In this document: positions 1 through 9,925 of the stretch, in pieces | How positions within the stretch are numbered: position 1 is the first letter of the stretch | Layout of the letters: each line of letters starts with the position of its first letter | From: Diplolepis rosae | Taxonomy: Eukaryota; Arthropoda; Insecta; Hymenoptera; Diplolepididae | DNA: 64,000 bases | Direction of reading: 5' to 3' | NCBI GenBank assembly: GCA_030998225.1 | Contig: JAPYXD010000308.1 | Span: forward strand, 6,706,001 to 6,770,000 | Program-made: the position numbers and the translations under genes | The notes under the pieces: generated by a model | What the model was told of the DNA's origin: nothing | Databases searched by the model: none | What the model saw: only the letters and a program-made list of their open reading frames with translations

Positions 1-872
1 TACTCAAACTTTCAGGTAACTGATCACAAGAAAAAGATATCGTATCTGCATGAATTTCAGAAGTAGTCAAAAATGCATTTAAGCATGTCGAACACTGAGT
101 GTGCTGTTTAATGTAAGCAGTTATACGACCAGTTGTGTAAAAAATCAAACAATCTCTAACAGCTGGTAAAGCATAATCGTGCGCTACTGCATCTACAAAA
201 TCATTAAAATCAGTGTCTTCACAATCGATTATTGCTTTCAACTTTTCTCGAATTTCTTGAATTGCGCTTTTACTATTCGACTGATGTAATTCTTTCAATT
301 TTGAAATTGTTATTAAGGGCTGTGGAGGGTTGCCACAGAAAGTACTACAATTTCAAAGCTTTGCAGGTTTCAAAATGCTAAAGGCAGCTAATATCTTGTA
401 TATTTGCAAGATGGTTGGTGTACAAGGATGATCATTTGTTCCTCCAGCTAATCTGATAGTGCCAAAAAATCTCTAAACAAAAGGAAAGGAACAACAAATT
501 AGTGAAACTTTTATAAAGTATTGATAATATTCCATTCGAAATCTCATACTGAATAAAATATTTCTATCTTGTTCAGTTAAATTTTGTGAAATTAAGGAAG
601 CTAAAGAAATACTAAATGGATTTTGAATGCAACATCAACGACACTATATTTCTTATCCAAATGCATTTTGTAAAAAAATATAAAAGTGCTTTCTTCGATA
701 TTTATATTTCACTGGAAGAATTCGGATGAAATGGAATGGATTAAAGGGATATAAAGATAAATTTTGGAATTAAATAAGTACCGTGATGATTAATATGAAC
801 ATATCTGGGAATAAAATATTAGACCAGATTTTATATACAGATATTTTATTATACGCGTAAAAAATACTAAGT
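1..872 (-). mobile_element. Truncated P-like DNA transposon copy
   Basis: This stretch aligns nearly base for base with 30207-31080 inside the P-like element at 29341-33467, in the same orientation. It carries the same minus-strand remnant of the transposase C-terminal region, with scattered substitutions and stops. The copy enters from outside the window and ends in the AT microsatellite at about 873, so neither terminal repeat is visible. P-element transposases have an N-terminal THAP DNA-binding domain and a C-terminal region; only C-terminal sequence is visible here. It is non-functional. Assignment rests on similarity to the other two P-like copies in this window. Confidence 0.7.
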
Positions 873-961
873 ATAAATATATATATATATATATATTATA
901 ATACATAAAGGAGTATATATAAAATATTTTATATTATAATTTTTATAAAATATATTTATAT

Positions 962-995
<34 letters not shown>
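873..995. repeat. AT microsatellite (TA)n
   Basis: Nearly pure TA and TATAT repeats. The copia element begins at 996 directly after the last tatat, and the same kind of sequence resumes after the downstream mariner at 9781, so this was one AT-rich tract before insertion. Confidence 0.85.
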
Positions 996-998
<3 letters not shown>

Positions 999-1207
999 CG
1001 TATTTCAGGGCTTTAAATAAGACACTGCGCAATCACTTTATAAGGAGACTTTATTAATATTTATCAACACTGAAGTGTTCTCTTTCGCCGCTCTACTAGA
1101 AGTAATTCGGTCGACGCTCACGCCCATTCACGAGACGCTCACTCAAACTCTCCATACGTCGGAGTGGGGGAAAGACCCAGTGATGTACCAACATCATAAC
1201 TCCAACA
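996..1207 (-). repeat. copia 3' LTR
   Basis: Long terminal repeat at the 3' end of the minus-strand element. It matches 8278-8485 almost completely and ends ccaaca, next to the polypurine tract. Confidence 0.92.
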
Positions 1208-1219
1208 CTCCCTCCCATC
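1208..1219 (-). other. Polypurine tract
   Basis: On the minus strand this reads gatgggagggag directly before the 3' LTR. That is the position and composition expected of the plus-strand primer. Confidence 0.75.
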
Positions 1220-1474
1220 ACTGCAACAAGTCTTTCTCTCTCCAATCTCATTAACCACTCTTACATATTAATTTATATTTTACATTATTTTCTTTAACAA
1301 AGTTTCATTTGAAGGCACGCATTAGTATTGAATATTACAAATTCCACTTCTTATTCGTTTACATTTCTCAGTCTTTTAAATTCTACTTCTTATCTCCCTT
1401 TAGGTCTTCCTTTTCAAATCTTTCATTCTACGTCCTTGTCCATCATTCGTCTCCATTACCTGTAAAACATCACA

Positions 1475-3229
1475 TCATATCAATTCGATCACAGATCCTT
1501 TTACATTATCGTTCATTATTATGTTTGTCAATCTAGCATGCGCATCTCGAGATAAAGGTTTAGTAAATATGTCAGCTATTTGGTCTCTGGTTGAGATCCA
1601 CCTCACAGTTACTAAGTTTCTTTGGACACATTCTTTGACATAATGTTCACTCACAACGGTCATATGTCTGAGCTTATTTCCACCATTCATCTTAGTACAC
1701 GTCTCCGCGGCTTTATTATCACAAAATAGAGTGATAGGGTGAAAACTCTTATTCAATATCAATTCTATTGACCTATTCAAGGCTACCAATTCTTGACACG
1801 TCATACTCATTGCAACATACTCGGCTTGACACATCGATAAAGCTACGTATGTTTGTTTTCGAGTTCTCCACATCACGGTATCATCAAATAATCTGATCAC
1901 AAATCCACAAGTTGAGATTGATTTTTCGCAATCTGCAAAACTTGCGTCTGAGTAAGCTTGCACGTCTTTTCTATTTCCACAATATCTTAAGCCCATTTCT
2001 TTTGTACCCTTCAAGTATCTGAACACTCTTAATATCATTTGCCAATCTTCATTAGTTGGATTTACTTGATGCTTACTAAGTACATTCGTGGCATAAGCTA
2101 CGTCAGGCCTGGTGGAACCAGAAAGATACAACAGACTACCCACTGCTTCTCGATAAGGAACATTTCTTACCGACCTTTCCACATCTCTCTCATCTTTCAA
2201 TTTCTTTTCATCACGTCTTTGCCTGTTCATTACTTGTTTTGTAACCATAGGGGTGTACTGTTTATGCACATTTTCGCCATTTATACCAAATTTTTCCAAC
2301 ATCTTATTTAAATAACTTTCTTGTTTTAAAAGGATTTTTCCTTCTTTCCTATTACGTTCAATTTCAATTGCTAAGAACAATTTTGGTTCCCCCAAGTATT
2401 TCATCTTAAACTCTTTCATTAGACGCGTCTTCACTTCTTGCATCTTTTCTTTATCATTTCCTGCAAGTAGAATCTCATCTACATAGAGCAACAGCATAAT
2501 GAACCTATCTCCTTCACTCCACCTGAATAAGCAGGGCTCGTCAGGGTCATTGATCAAGCCTATTCGCAAAGCAATTTCGGTAAATTTCATGTTCCACCTT
2601 TTTGGACTGATTTTCAATCCATACAATGACTTCTTCAATTTACACACCTTCGTTACTTTCAACTCATCTCTGTTATCATCACCCTCGGGTATTTCCATAT
2701 ACATATCTTCATCTATTGTTCCATTTAGGAAGGCTGTTGTTACATCTAACTGACACACATCTAAATCATAGGCATTTATTATCGAAAATACGCATCTTAC
2801 TAATGGCAACCGGGATACCGGTGCATATGTTTCGCTTAAGTCATAAACATTCCTATCTTTGAAACCACGAATTACCAATCGAGCCTTATGTTTCTCTTTT
2901 TCATCCACATCAATCTTTTTCTTAAATACCCACTTGGAATCCAAGATATTTGCACGTCTTCCCAATTTTGCTGTTGCAGATCTGTCTACTAGAATCCACA
3001 CTTCATTTTCTCTCATGGAACTCAGTTCTTCTTCCACAGCTGTCTTCCATTCTTCTTTATCATCACATTTCATTGCTTCTGTATAATTTATTGGGTCTTG
3101 ATTAATTTGTGCTAGTAAAGCATGATTGATTTCGTCCTCACTTTCTCCTCTTTCCATGTCATCTTTAAAACTCACATCATTTAATTTTCCTGATTGACTT
3201 TCTTTCATATCATTACACAATCTTTTCAT
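1475..3229 (-). pseudogene. copia reverse transcriptase / RNase H
   Basis: A 584-residue frame with the copia-type RT (RVT_2) followed by RNase H. Visible landmarks are the RT core DSKWVFKKK near residue 97, the first catalytic Asp in QLDVTTAFLNG near 162, SLYGLK near 201, and the second catalytic box near 249-252. That box reads YVDE where the family has YVDD. RNase H has YSDASFAD, CQAEYVAMS and LFCDNKAA, giving the D-E-D residues, and the frame ends shortly after a TKPLSRD motif. It is separated from the integrase frame by a frame change in the 3200-3330 interval. The YVDE change alone would be expected to cripple polymerisation. In life this enzyme would copy the element RNA into DNA within virus-like particles. 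Confidence 0.93.
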
Positions 3230-3267
3230 TAAATCTTATATTTCTTGTTTCGGAATACTTTCCAGTC

Positions 3268-4326
3268 TCAGGTTTCAAAACCAAAAATCCTGTTGGGGTA
3301 TACCCCACAAGAACAACTCTTTGACCCAAATAGGAGAATTTTGAACTGTCTCATATCAAAGCTTTTATTTGGGGCGAATTTCCTCAAAGGTATTTTCATA
3401 TCGTTTGATTTATGTGGTGCTCTATTATATGCGTACACAGCTGCTCCCAAGGCTAAATCCCACATATTTTCTGGTAATTTTGAGTCATACATGTAAGCTC
3501 GCACCTTATTTTGAATAATTTCGTTGAACCTTTCTGACACACCGTTATGCTGGGACGTATCTGGACTTGCAAGTTGTGCTTCTGCACCCAGCTTCTCTAA
3601 CATTTTAAGACTGTATCCTCCTGTATATTCAGTTCCTTGATCGCTTCTTAAATAACACACTTTGGCATTTCGTCCTAACAAATTTCTTGCACTTCGTACG
3701 AACATTTCTAAGCAATATCCTGTCTCACTTTTGTGTCTCATTGGGTACGCCATGGCTAACCTTGAGTAATCATCAATAAACACTGAGATAAACCTGTAAC
3801 CATGTGGATGAGTTACAGGATTTATCGGACCCATCACATCTGAATGTATAATTTGGAGAGGTTCAGTTGCTCTATTTCGTGTCGTATTAAAGGGTTGTCT
3901 TTTCGCTTTTGCCACTAAACATACTTCACAATCCAGAATCTTTTCGTCAAATGTCAAATCTTGTAAAGGTTTATTTTCAATGCATTGTTTTTGCAATTCT
4001 TTTAGATAAGGCAAGGACGCATGTCCGAACCTTACGTGCCACAACAAAACTTTATTGTTGACTGCAAATTTTTCGTAATTTTTACTGAAAGGTGATTCAT
4101 TTTCGGGAATTTCAACTGCAATCAAATCATTTTCATTCTCACACGTCCTATCCCAAATCGAATAATCGAAATTTGACTTTTCATATGGTGCACTTCTTAG
4201 ATTTTTATCTGTTACATCATTTTCATATCTTTTCACTTCATCTAACATTTCCACATCATTTACCTTTTCTTGTTTTTCATTCACACCATTCACTCCTTCT
4301 TTATTTATTGTCGTCTTCACCCACAT
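3268..4326 (-). pseudogene. copia integrase (GAG-pre-integrase plus rve core)
   Basis: A frame of 352 residues. The zinc-binding HX4H/CX2C module is visible as HVRFGH followed by CEVC. The catalytic core follows, with Asp in IHSDVMGP, Asp in LRSDQGTEY and Glu in NGVSERFNEI, giving the D,D,E triad. After about residue 325 the frame leaves the family sequence: the expected continuation is in another frame, so a 1-base indel lies near 3330. The 5' end overlaps the protease frame by 10 bases in a different frame. The enzyme would insert the cDNA, producing the 5-bp target duplication seen around this element. Confidence 0.9.
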
Positions 4327-5522
4327 CTCAGACTCATCTTTTCATCTGGACCAGTGTTGTTTTCGTCAAACTTATGTTTTGCTGTTACACTTCTTGTGAT
4401 GTATCGCGTCTCTTGGCTATTTTCTGTCATATTTACCATAATCAATCTCCCTTGCTCTTTGTTTCGAGAGTTCGTCACATCAAGTTCGATAATCCAGTAA
4501 GGACTTTGATAGAGTCCAGTCATCAACAACTCATTCGAGTCAGGATCAAATATATCGATTCTTTTATTATCCAAATATATACCCAATCCTAACTCTGCAA
4601 ATCTTCTCAAGGACAGAAGGTTTTCTGAGAGGTCTTTCGCACAGATAACGTTTTCAATACTGAATCTTTTACCATTATTCGTAATCTCAACCAGACCCTC
4701 TCCCTCCGTTTCTAAGTTCGCTTTCGAACTTTTATTTGCACATCTTATTACTCCACACTTACCTTCGTTAAACTCTTTAAATATCAATTTTGTATTGGTC
4801 AAATGTTCTGTCGCGGCAGAATCTGCTAGGAATTTTGCCAATATTCCATCACTTCTCATTTCAGTTCTTAAATTCTTACATTCTGAATTATCCACATTCA
4901 CATGCAAGACATTCATATTGTTTTTATTTAACAAGGATGTTACATTACCTGCGTAGTTGTCCTTGACTTCAGCTAAATGAGCTTGAATTTTTCCACCTCG
5001 TCCTTTATTAGAAGTTTTTGGCTTATTCCCCCCTTGATCATACTTTATTTTCTTATTTTCATTACTGTTATTCACTCCAGTTCCACGTCTTTTTAAACCT
5101 CTTCCTCTACCACCTCTGAAGTTACTTCCTGAATTATTTCGATCATACCTGTTCACTCCTTTAGCGACAATTCTACGTCCAAACCTTCTACCTCGTCCTC
5201 CTCCTCGTTTTCTGCAGTATTTGATATGCTCTTAGATATCCGATACAAAATTGCTGCAACTGTAACACTTCTTTTTGCCATCACTTCTAGGGCAATGTGC
5301 ATGGATGTGTCCCACATCATCACATCCGTAGCATCTTTCTTTAGACACCCCTCTATTTGTGTGGAACACGGCTCTCGCATTGTATCCTATATCGTTATCA
5401 GCCTCATCCTGGATAATATAGAATTTCAGTTGTTCATAACTCAAACCCTTTCCAGTCTGTGTTTTCGTCAGAAATTCTGCATTCTTGACGCTTGGAACGG
5501 TGCCTTTTATTGGTTTATACAT
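4317..5522 (-). pseudogene. copia gag zinc knuckle and aspartic protease
   Basis: One frame interrupted by a single in-frame TAA at 5232-5234. The N-terminal part ends with a CCHC knuckle, CYGCDDVGHIHAHC (CX2CX4HX4C), then a second Cys pair. After the stop comes an Arg/Gly-rich RNA-binding tract near 5130-5200. The aspartic protease follows with the active-site motif LADSAATEH at about 4805-4835, where copia has DSGAS-type sequences. The frame closes at 4317, overlapping the integrase frame. The fragment at 13833-15038 has the same organisation and a stop at the equivalent place after the knuckle, so this stop is older than either insertion or is bypassed. Confidence 0.88.
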
Positions 5523-5537
5523 TGCGTCTCTTTTCTC

Positions 5538-5891
5538 TTATTCAGACAATGGGGGCACATCTGGTAAACTTTCATACTCTCTTATCAAATCTTCAAACTT
5601 GTCCCAAAATTCGGAGGCTTTCATTTTTCCCGGTACATATCTCATATCGTAAAGTTTTGTTCTAATTGTTAATGAATTCGTATTCAACTCACTTCTTTTC
5701 AAATTTCTGATTTTTTCAAGAATCTCTTTTGGATTTGTCAAGTTAATAACTTTTGAGTGATAATTCATATCGATTCTATTTATTATAATATCTCTGACTC
5801 TATGTTCTTGCTTTTCTTTCATTTCTTCACTGAATTCTTTGTTCACGGTTACTTTTGGATCAATTACATGAAGCAAATCGTATTCTCTCAT
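5538..5891 (-). pseudogene. copia gag core (UBN2-type gag polyprotein)
   Basis: A 117-residue frame with the pattern of copia-type Gag: a basic/acidic helical segment, repeated hydrophobic helices, and the segment MRYVPGKMKASEFWDKFEDL near the C-terminus. It is split from the knuckle frame by 15 bases and a stop, and from upstream gag by stops around 5880-5995. Gag would assemble the particle that packages element RNA. Confidence 0.72.
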
Positions 5892-5995
5892 TTAAGATCT
5901 CAACAAGTCTATAAAATATTTATACTTCATACTAATTGTCAATTTATAATCACGTTTAAGACTCACACCTTTCCCAAAGATCTTTAAAGTGTTTC

Positions 5996-6781
5996 TCATT
6001 TCTTCTGTAAATTCTTTATCTTTATTCCTTCTTTGTTTATTTTATGCACTTCTTTTTGAATCAAAGTTAACAAATCTTTCTTAGTCACTGTTCCCACGTT
6101 TTCGTTAGTGGCCTCCACTGCATTATTATTCAACTTATCTTTTCCCTCATATCCACCTCTCTCAGAATGTTCGCTCCCTATCTCACTTCTTCTTGAATCC
6201 ATCACGTGATTCACAAAAGTGGCAACAGTTTCTCTGACAGAATTCAGTACTGCATTCTGCTGACTCATCATTTGAAGCAACACTTCATTATTTTTCGCGA
6301 CAATTCTTTCTGTAATTTCGATGTACTGTGCCTGTTGATCATTATCTGAAATAGGTTTTGTTGGGATCTTGTTTACCTGTACTTTATTCACATCTATTTT
6401 CTTATCTTTCTGCCACACCAAATTTTGACTCAGCTTCTCTACTTTTCGTATTATCGGTTTACCCGTTTGTCTGCAAACATATGTCAACTCTTTCACTTCT
6501 TCTCTTTTTAATATCTTATTCTTATCTTCTTGGGTTTTCACATCTTTTTGCATATCTGGGTGGGGAATCTGGCCACATAATTCTCTTCTGTTTGTTTCAG
6601 TCACATCGTTTGAAGGATTTTTTAAAGACTCATCTTCCTCTTCGTTACTCATTTTCAGTTGGTCCTTTGGGATTTTCCGACCTGCGCCGCCTTCGAAAAT
6701 GAACGCTCCTCCCTGAAGCTTCCTTTGGAGAGCTTCCCAAAGGGAAACACCGAACGTCACTTTGTCTGCGAATAATTCCAA
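5996..6781 (-). pseudogene. Presumed N-terminal gag segment of the copia element
   Basis: A 261-residue, charged, Lys/Glu/Asn-rich frame upstream of the recognisable gag core. A stretch around residues 150-190 (RIVAKNNEVLLQMMSQQNAV) looks coiled-coil-like. No catalytic motif is visible. Its place between the leader and the gag core suggests an N-terminal Gag extension, but this is inferred from position only. Confidence 0.5.
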
Positions 6782-7036
6782 ATCTTTGTCATTTCATTAC
6801 ATTTCTTTCACTTCCTTACATTTCTTTATACCATCTCTTAATCAAATATTTATGTCAAATCATTTCTATTCTTTCTTTTGTTATCAATTCTTTCATTTCT
6901 TCGTAATTCTTTAATTTATTTCAAGTCACCCGGGCGTTTAATTTTGGGGCGCGAGACTTCCAAGTAACCGAACATCAAGTCACTCAAATTTCAGTCGACT
7001 TCCACCTGAACAACCCAACAACAAGTTGAACAAATT

Positions 7037-7387
7037 TCAGTTCGATGAAAAGAGGATATCCCTGAATAACAGATCTACCCAATTTTCACCCCTTGACTCC
7101 ATTTCATCAAAATAATTATACATTAAATTATTTCTTGGAATCTGGTCAGATATATATTGTGCCACATCATCAATTCTTAAAACAAATCTTTGAAACCCAC
7201 CTGCAGTAATGTGGTAACTCCCATCGACAGGGCCGAACACAACTTTATTTCCATCGCAAAACAATTGACATTCTTGCAAACCTTGCGAGGAAAACCATCC
7301 AAATTCTTCCATCTTTCGCATCAATTCACGTCTTTTTACTTCCCACTCTTCATCTGTAAGTATTTCCCACTTCTTGTTATTTTTCAT
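7037..7387 (-). CDS. Extra 5' reading frame of the copia element, unknown function
   Basis: A 116-residue frame starting with ATG, placed 5' of gag within the element. It begins with a Lys/Glu/Trp-rich stretch (MKNNKKWEILTDEEWEVKRR) and contains a hydrophobic segment around VLRIDDVAQYISDQI. I recognise no domain. Typical copia elements have no separate frame here, so it is either a lineage-specific gag leader or a chance open frame. A shift near 6782-7036 would be needed to join it to the next frame. Confidence 0.4.
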   Translation of the reverse strand: MKNNKKWEILTDEEWEVKRRELMRKMEEFGWFSSQGLQECQLFCDGNKVVFGPVDGSYHITAGGFQRFVLRIDDVAQYISDQIPRNNLMYNYFDEMESRGENWVDLLFRDILFSSN

Positions 7388-8246
7388 ATCTTAAATCATA
7401 TCTTTATTTTCTTTATTAAATATTCGCAATTTATTGGCGGATCATCTTTATATTGAAATTTTAGCAAAAGGAAACGATCAAGAAGGATTTTGATCGTCAC
7501 CAAAACCTTCGTTCCTCGCCACAAGGGGCAGGAGCCACGCGCGCAAAAAAAGATTAATTCAAGCCCATCTATTAATTTTGCCAAACAATTTTCAAATAAG
7601 AACGCTCTTTTGGATCGCTAGGTGGCGCACCCTGCTCCGCCGCCCTGCGCGCGAGAATCGCCTCCGATCGCCTGTCAACCTCTCTCTTCAATCGCTCTCT
7701 TTTCCCTTCGTGCCAGTTCCCCACTTCGTAATCCCCGGATCACTCTCGTTTATCGCGTCATTCCACCTCTCCCGTGATCACGCCACTTCTCCCTCCACTT
7801 CTTTCCAAGTCGTGCTTACTGTCCTTTTCTACGCGCCACGAAACGTCTCGACGCGTCTCGACTCGCGCGCCGGCCTGCGGCCATTTTGTTTCGACGTGCG
7901 TGCCATTCCGTGAATCTTTTTCAATCGCATCTTTGGAATAATTTACTATCCGAACGGAAAGCTAGGTCGCGTTTTCATTATTTTTCACGACATTTTTCCC
8001 GTCTCTTCCAGTCACATCGTTATTACGTTTTCTCGTTCTTTGACTCGTTTGCTTTCCGCCATTTTTCCGTCTTGCTTTATTACTCCCGCTCAATCTCGCG
8101 TCTTTCACTTCCAAATATTTTTACTTACGTGTGATTTTCGGGTACTTAACCGCGTCTTCTTTCTCGTCTTCTGCCATCGTGTCCTTCGTCCGCTCCCACG
8201 AGCTTTTCAAGCACTTCTCTCTTTTTTTTTGTATGAAACTTTAATT
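7388..8246 (-). other. copia 5' untranslated leader
   Basis: About 860 bp between the primer site and the first minus-strand frame. It is more GC-rich and pyrimidine-rich on the + strand than its surroundings. The plus-strand frames seen here are antisense to the element and carry no recognisable motif. It should contain the packaging and primer-annealing regions. Confidence 0.55.
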
Positions 8247-8277
8247 GACGCAGTGGAAGCGTGCTAGGCCCATAACC
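8247..8277 (-). other. Primer binding site complementary to initiator tRNA-Met 5' half
   Basis: On the + strand these 31 bases closely match the 5' half of eukaryotic initiator tRNA-Met (gcgcagcggaagcgtgct, then gggcccataacc), ending at the CAT anticodon region. Thus the element RNA is complementary to that tRNA directly next to the 5' LTR. Drosophila copia is known to prime from an internally cleaved initiator tRNA-Met fragment. The tRNA comparison is from memory. Confidence 0.8.
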
Positions 8278-8485
8278 TGCTTATTTCTGGGCTTTAAATA
8301 AGACACTGCGCAATCACTTTATAAAGAGACTTTATTAATATTTATCAACACTGAAGTGTTCTCTTTCGCCGCTCTACTAGAAGTAATTCGGTCGACGCTC
8401 ACGCTCATTCACGAGACGCTCAACCAAACTCTCCATACGTCGGAGTGGGGGAAAGACCCAGTGATGTACCATCATAACTCCAACA
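8278..8485 (-). repeat. copia 5' LTR
   Basis: 208-bp LTR matching 996-1207, with a 3-bp deletion near 8471 and a few substitutions. It is followed by the tatat target duplication. It should hold the promoter, but I see no certain TATA or initiator to place. Confidence 0.92.
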
Positions 8486-8493
8486 TATATATA

Positions 8494-9780
8494 CTAGGGG
8501 TGTCAGTTTAAATTTGCCGGTTTTACTCATAGATGTCGCTAGAGATATGTATACAATTCTATGATTTGGCATCTATGTCATATTTTTTTATGGACAATAA
8601 CCTTCAAAAATACACAATTACATTGTGCCAAAATAATAACACCATAGTTTTTTACCTCAGTGAATATATCGAGTTTCGTTCCAAGTAAATCGCATTTGCG
8701 GCATTCGTTGCTTTTCTTATTTCATTAAAAGAAAAAAGCAGTTGAAGCTGATCGATTGCTGGTAGAAACTTATGGTGAACATGGTCCAGTGATTAGAACA
8801 TGTGAGACATGGTTTCGTCAATTTAAAAGTGGAGATTTCGATTTAACAGACAAAGAACATCCTGGTGCAGCGAAAAAGTTCGAACACCAGGAATTGCAGA
8901 CGTTATTGGATGAAGACCCAACCCAATCGCAACAACCATTGGCACAAACACTAAATATGACCCGAGGAGCAATTTTCCAACGTTTAAGAGCCATGGGAAA
9001 AATCCAAAAGTATGAGAAATGGGTACCACACCAACTGAACGATAGAAAAATGGAAAATCGAAAAACCATTTGTGAAATGCTGCTTCAACGGTTCGAAAGG
9101 AAATCTTTTCTGCATCGAATTGTCACGGGGGACGAAAAATGGAGTTATTTCGAGAACCCAGAGCGGAAAAAATAATGGCTTGCACCTGGTGAGGTCGGCC
9201 CATCGACTCGAAGGTCAAATCGCTTCGGCCGTAAGACAATGCTCTGTGTTTGGTGGGACCAGTGTGGTGTGGTGTACTTCGAGTTATTAAAACCTGGTGA
9301 GACGGTGAATACGGATCGCTACCGACAACAAATTATCAATTTGAATCATGCGTTGATCGAAAAACGGCCGGAATGGGTCCGAAGACATGGCAAAGTTATC
9401 CTACAACATGACAACGCACCGTCTCATACCGCTGAAGTGGTGAAGCACACATTGATAGCATTGAATTGGGAAATATTATCGCACCCGCCGTACTTTGCAG
9501 ACCTCGCCCCGTCCGACTATCACCTTTTCGCATCGATAGGGCACTCACTCGCAGAGCAGCGCTTCGCCAATTTTGAAGAAGTCGAAAAATGGATCGTCGA
9601 ATGGTTTGTCTTCAAAGAGAAAAAGTTTTTTTGGAATGGTATCCATGATTTTCCTGAAAGATGGGCAAAATGTATAGAATTCAATGGTCAATACTTTGAA
9701 TAAAATTTTTTTGAGATTCCCTTGAGAATTAAGTATTTTCTTTATTGAAAAAATCGGCAAACTTCAACTAACACCCCTGG
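8494..9780 (+). mobile_element. mariner element 1
   Basis: A 1287-bp element bounded by TA dinucleotides (8492-8493 and 9781-9782). The terminal inverted repeats begin c(t/c)aggggtgt and share about 27 of 34 bases. Length, TA target and the D,D34D transposase are all typical of mariner. It landed 3 bp outside the copia target duplication, in the same AT tract. Confidence 0.93.
8735..9703 (+). pseudogene. mariner transposase, one internal stop
   Basis: Mariner transposase with an HTH N-terminal part (WFRQFKSGDFDL, then GKIQKYEKWVPHQL) and the DDE core. Catalytic Asp are in VTGDEKW, HDNAPSH and DLAPSDYHLF; I count 34 residues between the second and third. Frame 2 is open from about 8735 to 9703 apart from one TAA at 9173-9175, right after NPERKK. 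The family normally has Ser-Trp there, so this is a nonsense change. No in-frame ATG remains at the expected start. The enzyme would cut and paste the element at TA sites. Confidence 0.9.
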
Positions 9781-9925
9781 TATAATATTATGTATTATAT
9801 TATATTTTATATTATACATTTTATAATATAATATATATATATATATATAATATTTTATATTTTAAATGTTGTATTATAATATATAAAAGAATATATATAA
9901 ATATTAAATATATATATAAATAAAC
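9781..9925. repeat. AT microsatellite, continuation
   Basis: TATAATATTA and TATATATA repeats resuming after mariner 1. It is probably the right-hand part of the tract seen at 873-995. Confidence 0.8.

Larger units (their letters stand above)
996..8485 (-). mobile_element. Complete Ty1/copia LTR retrotransposon (mutated)
   Basis: A 7.49 kb element on the minus strand. It has 212-bp and 208-bp LTRs that start TG and end CA, and the 5-bp direct repeat tatat on both sides (991-995 and 8486-8490). The internal order on the minus strand is primer site, leader, two 5' reading frames, gag, zinc knuckle, protease, integrase, reverse transcriptase and RNase H. Protease-integrase-RT order is diagnostic of Ty1/copia elements. 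The LTRs are very similar, differing by a 3-bp indel and a few substitutions, which implies a fairly recent insertion. The reading frames nevertheless carry stops and frameshifts, so this copy is not autonomous. Confidence 0.95.

Noticed and set aside
4092..4592. 166-residue plus-strand frame (and its copy at 14763-15263)
   Set aside because: It is the antisense shadow of the copia protease/integrase frames; no motif of its own.
7578..8267. Arg/Ser/Phe-rich plus-strand frames
   Set aside because: Antisense to the copia leader and primer site, with no domain.
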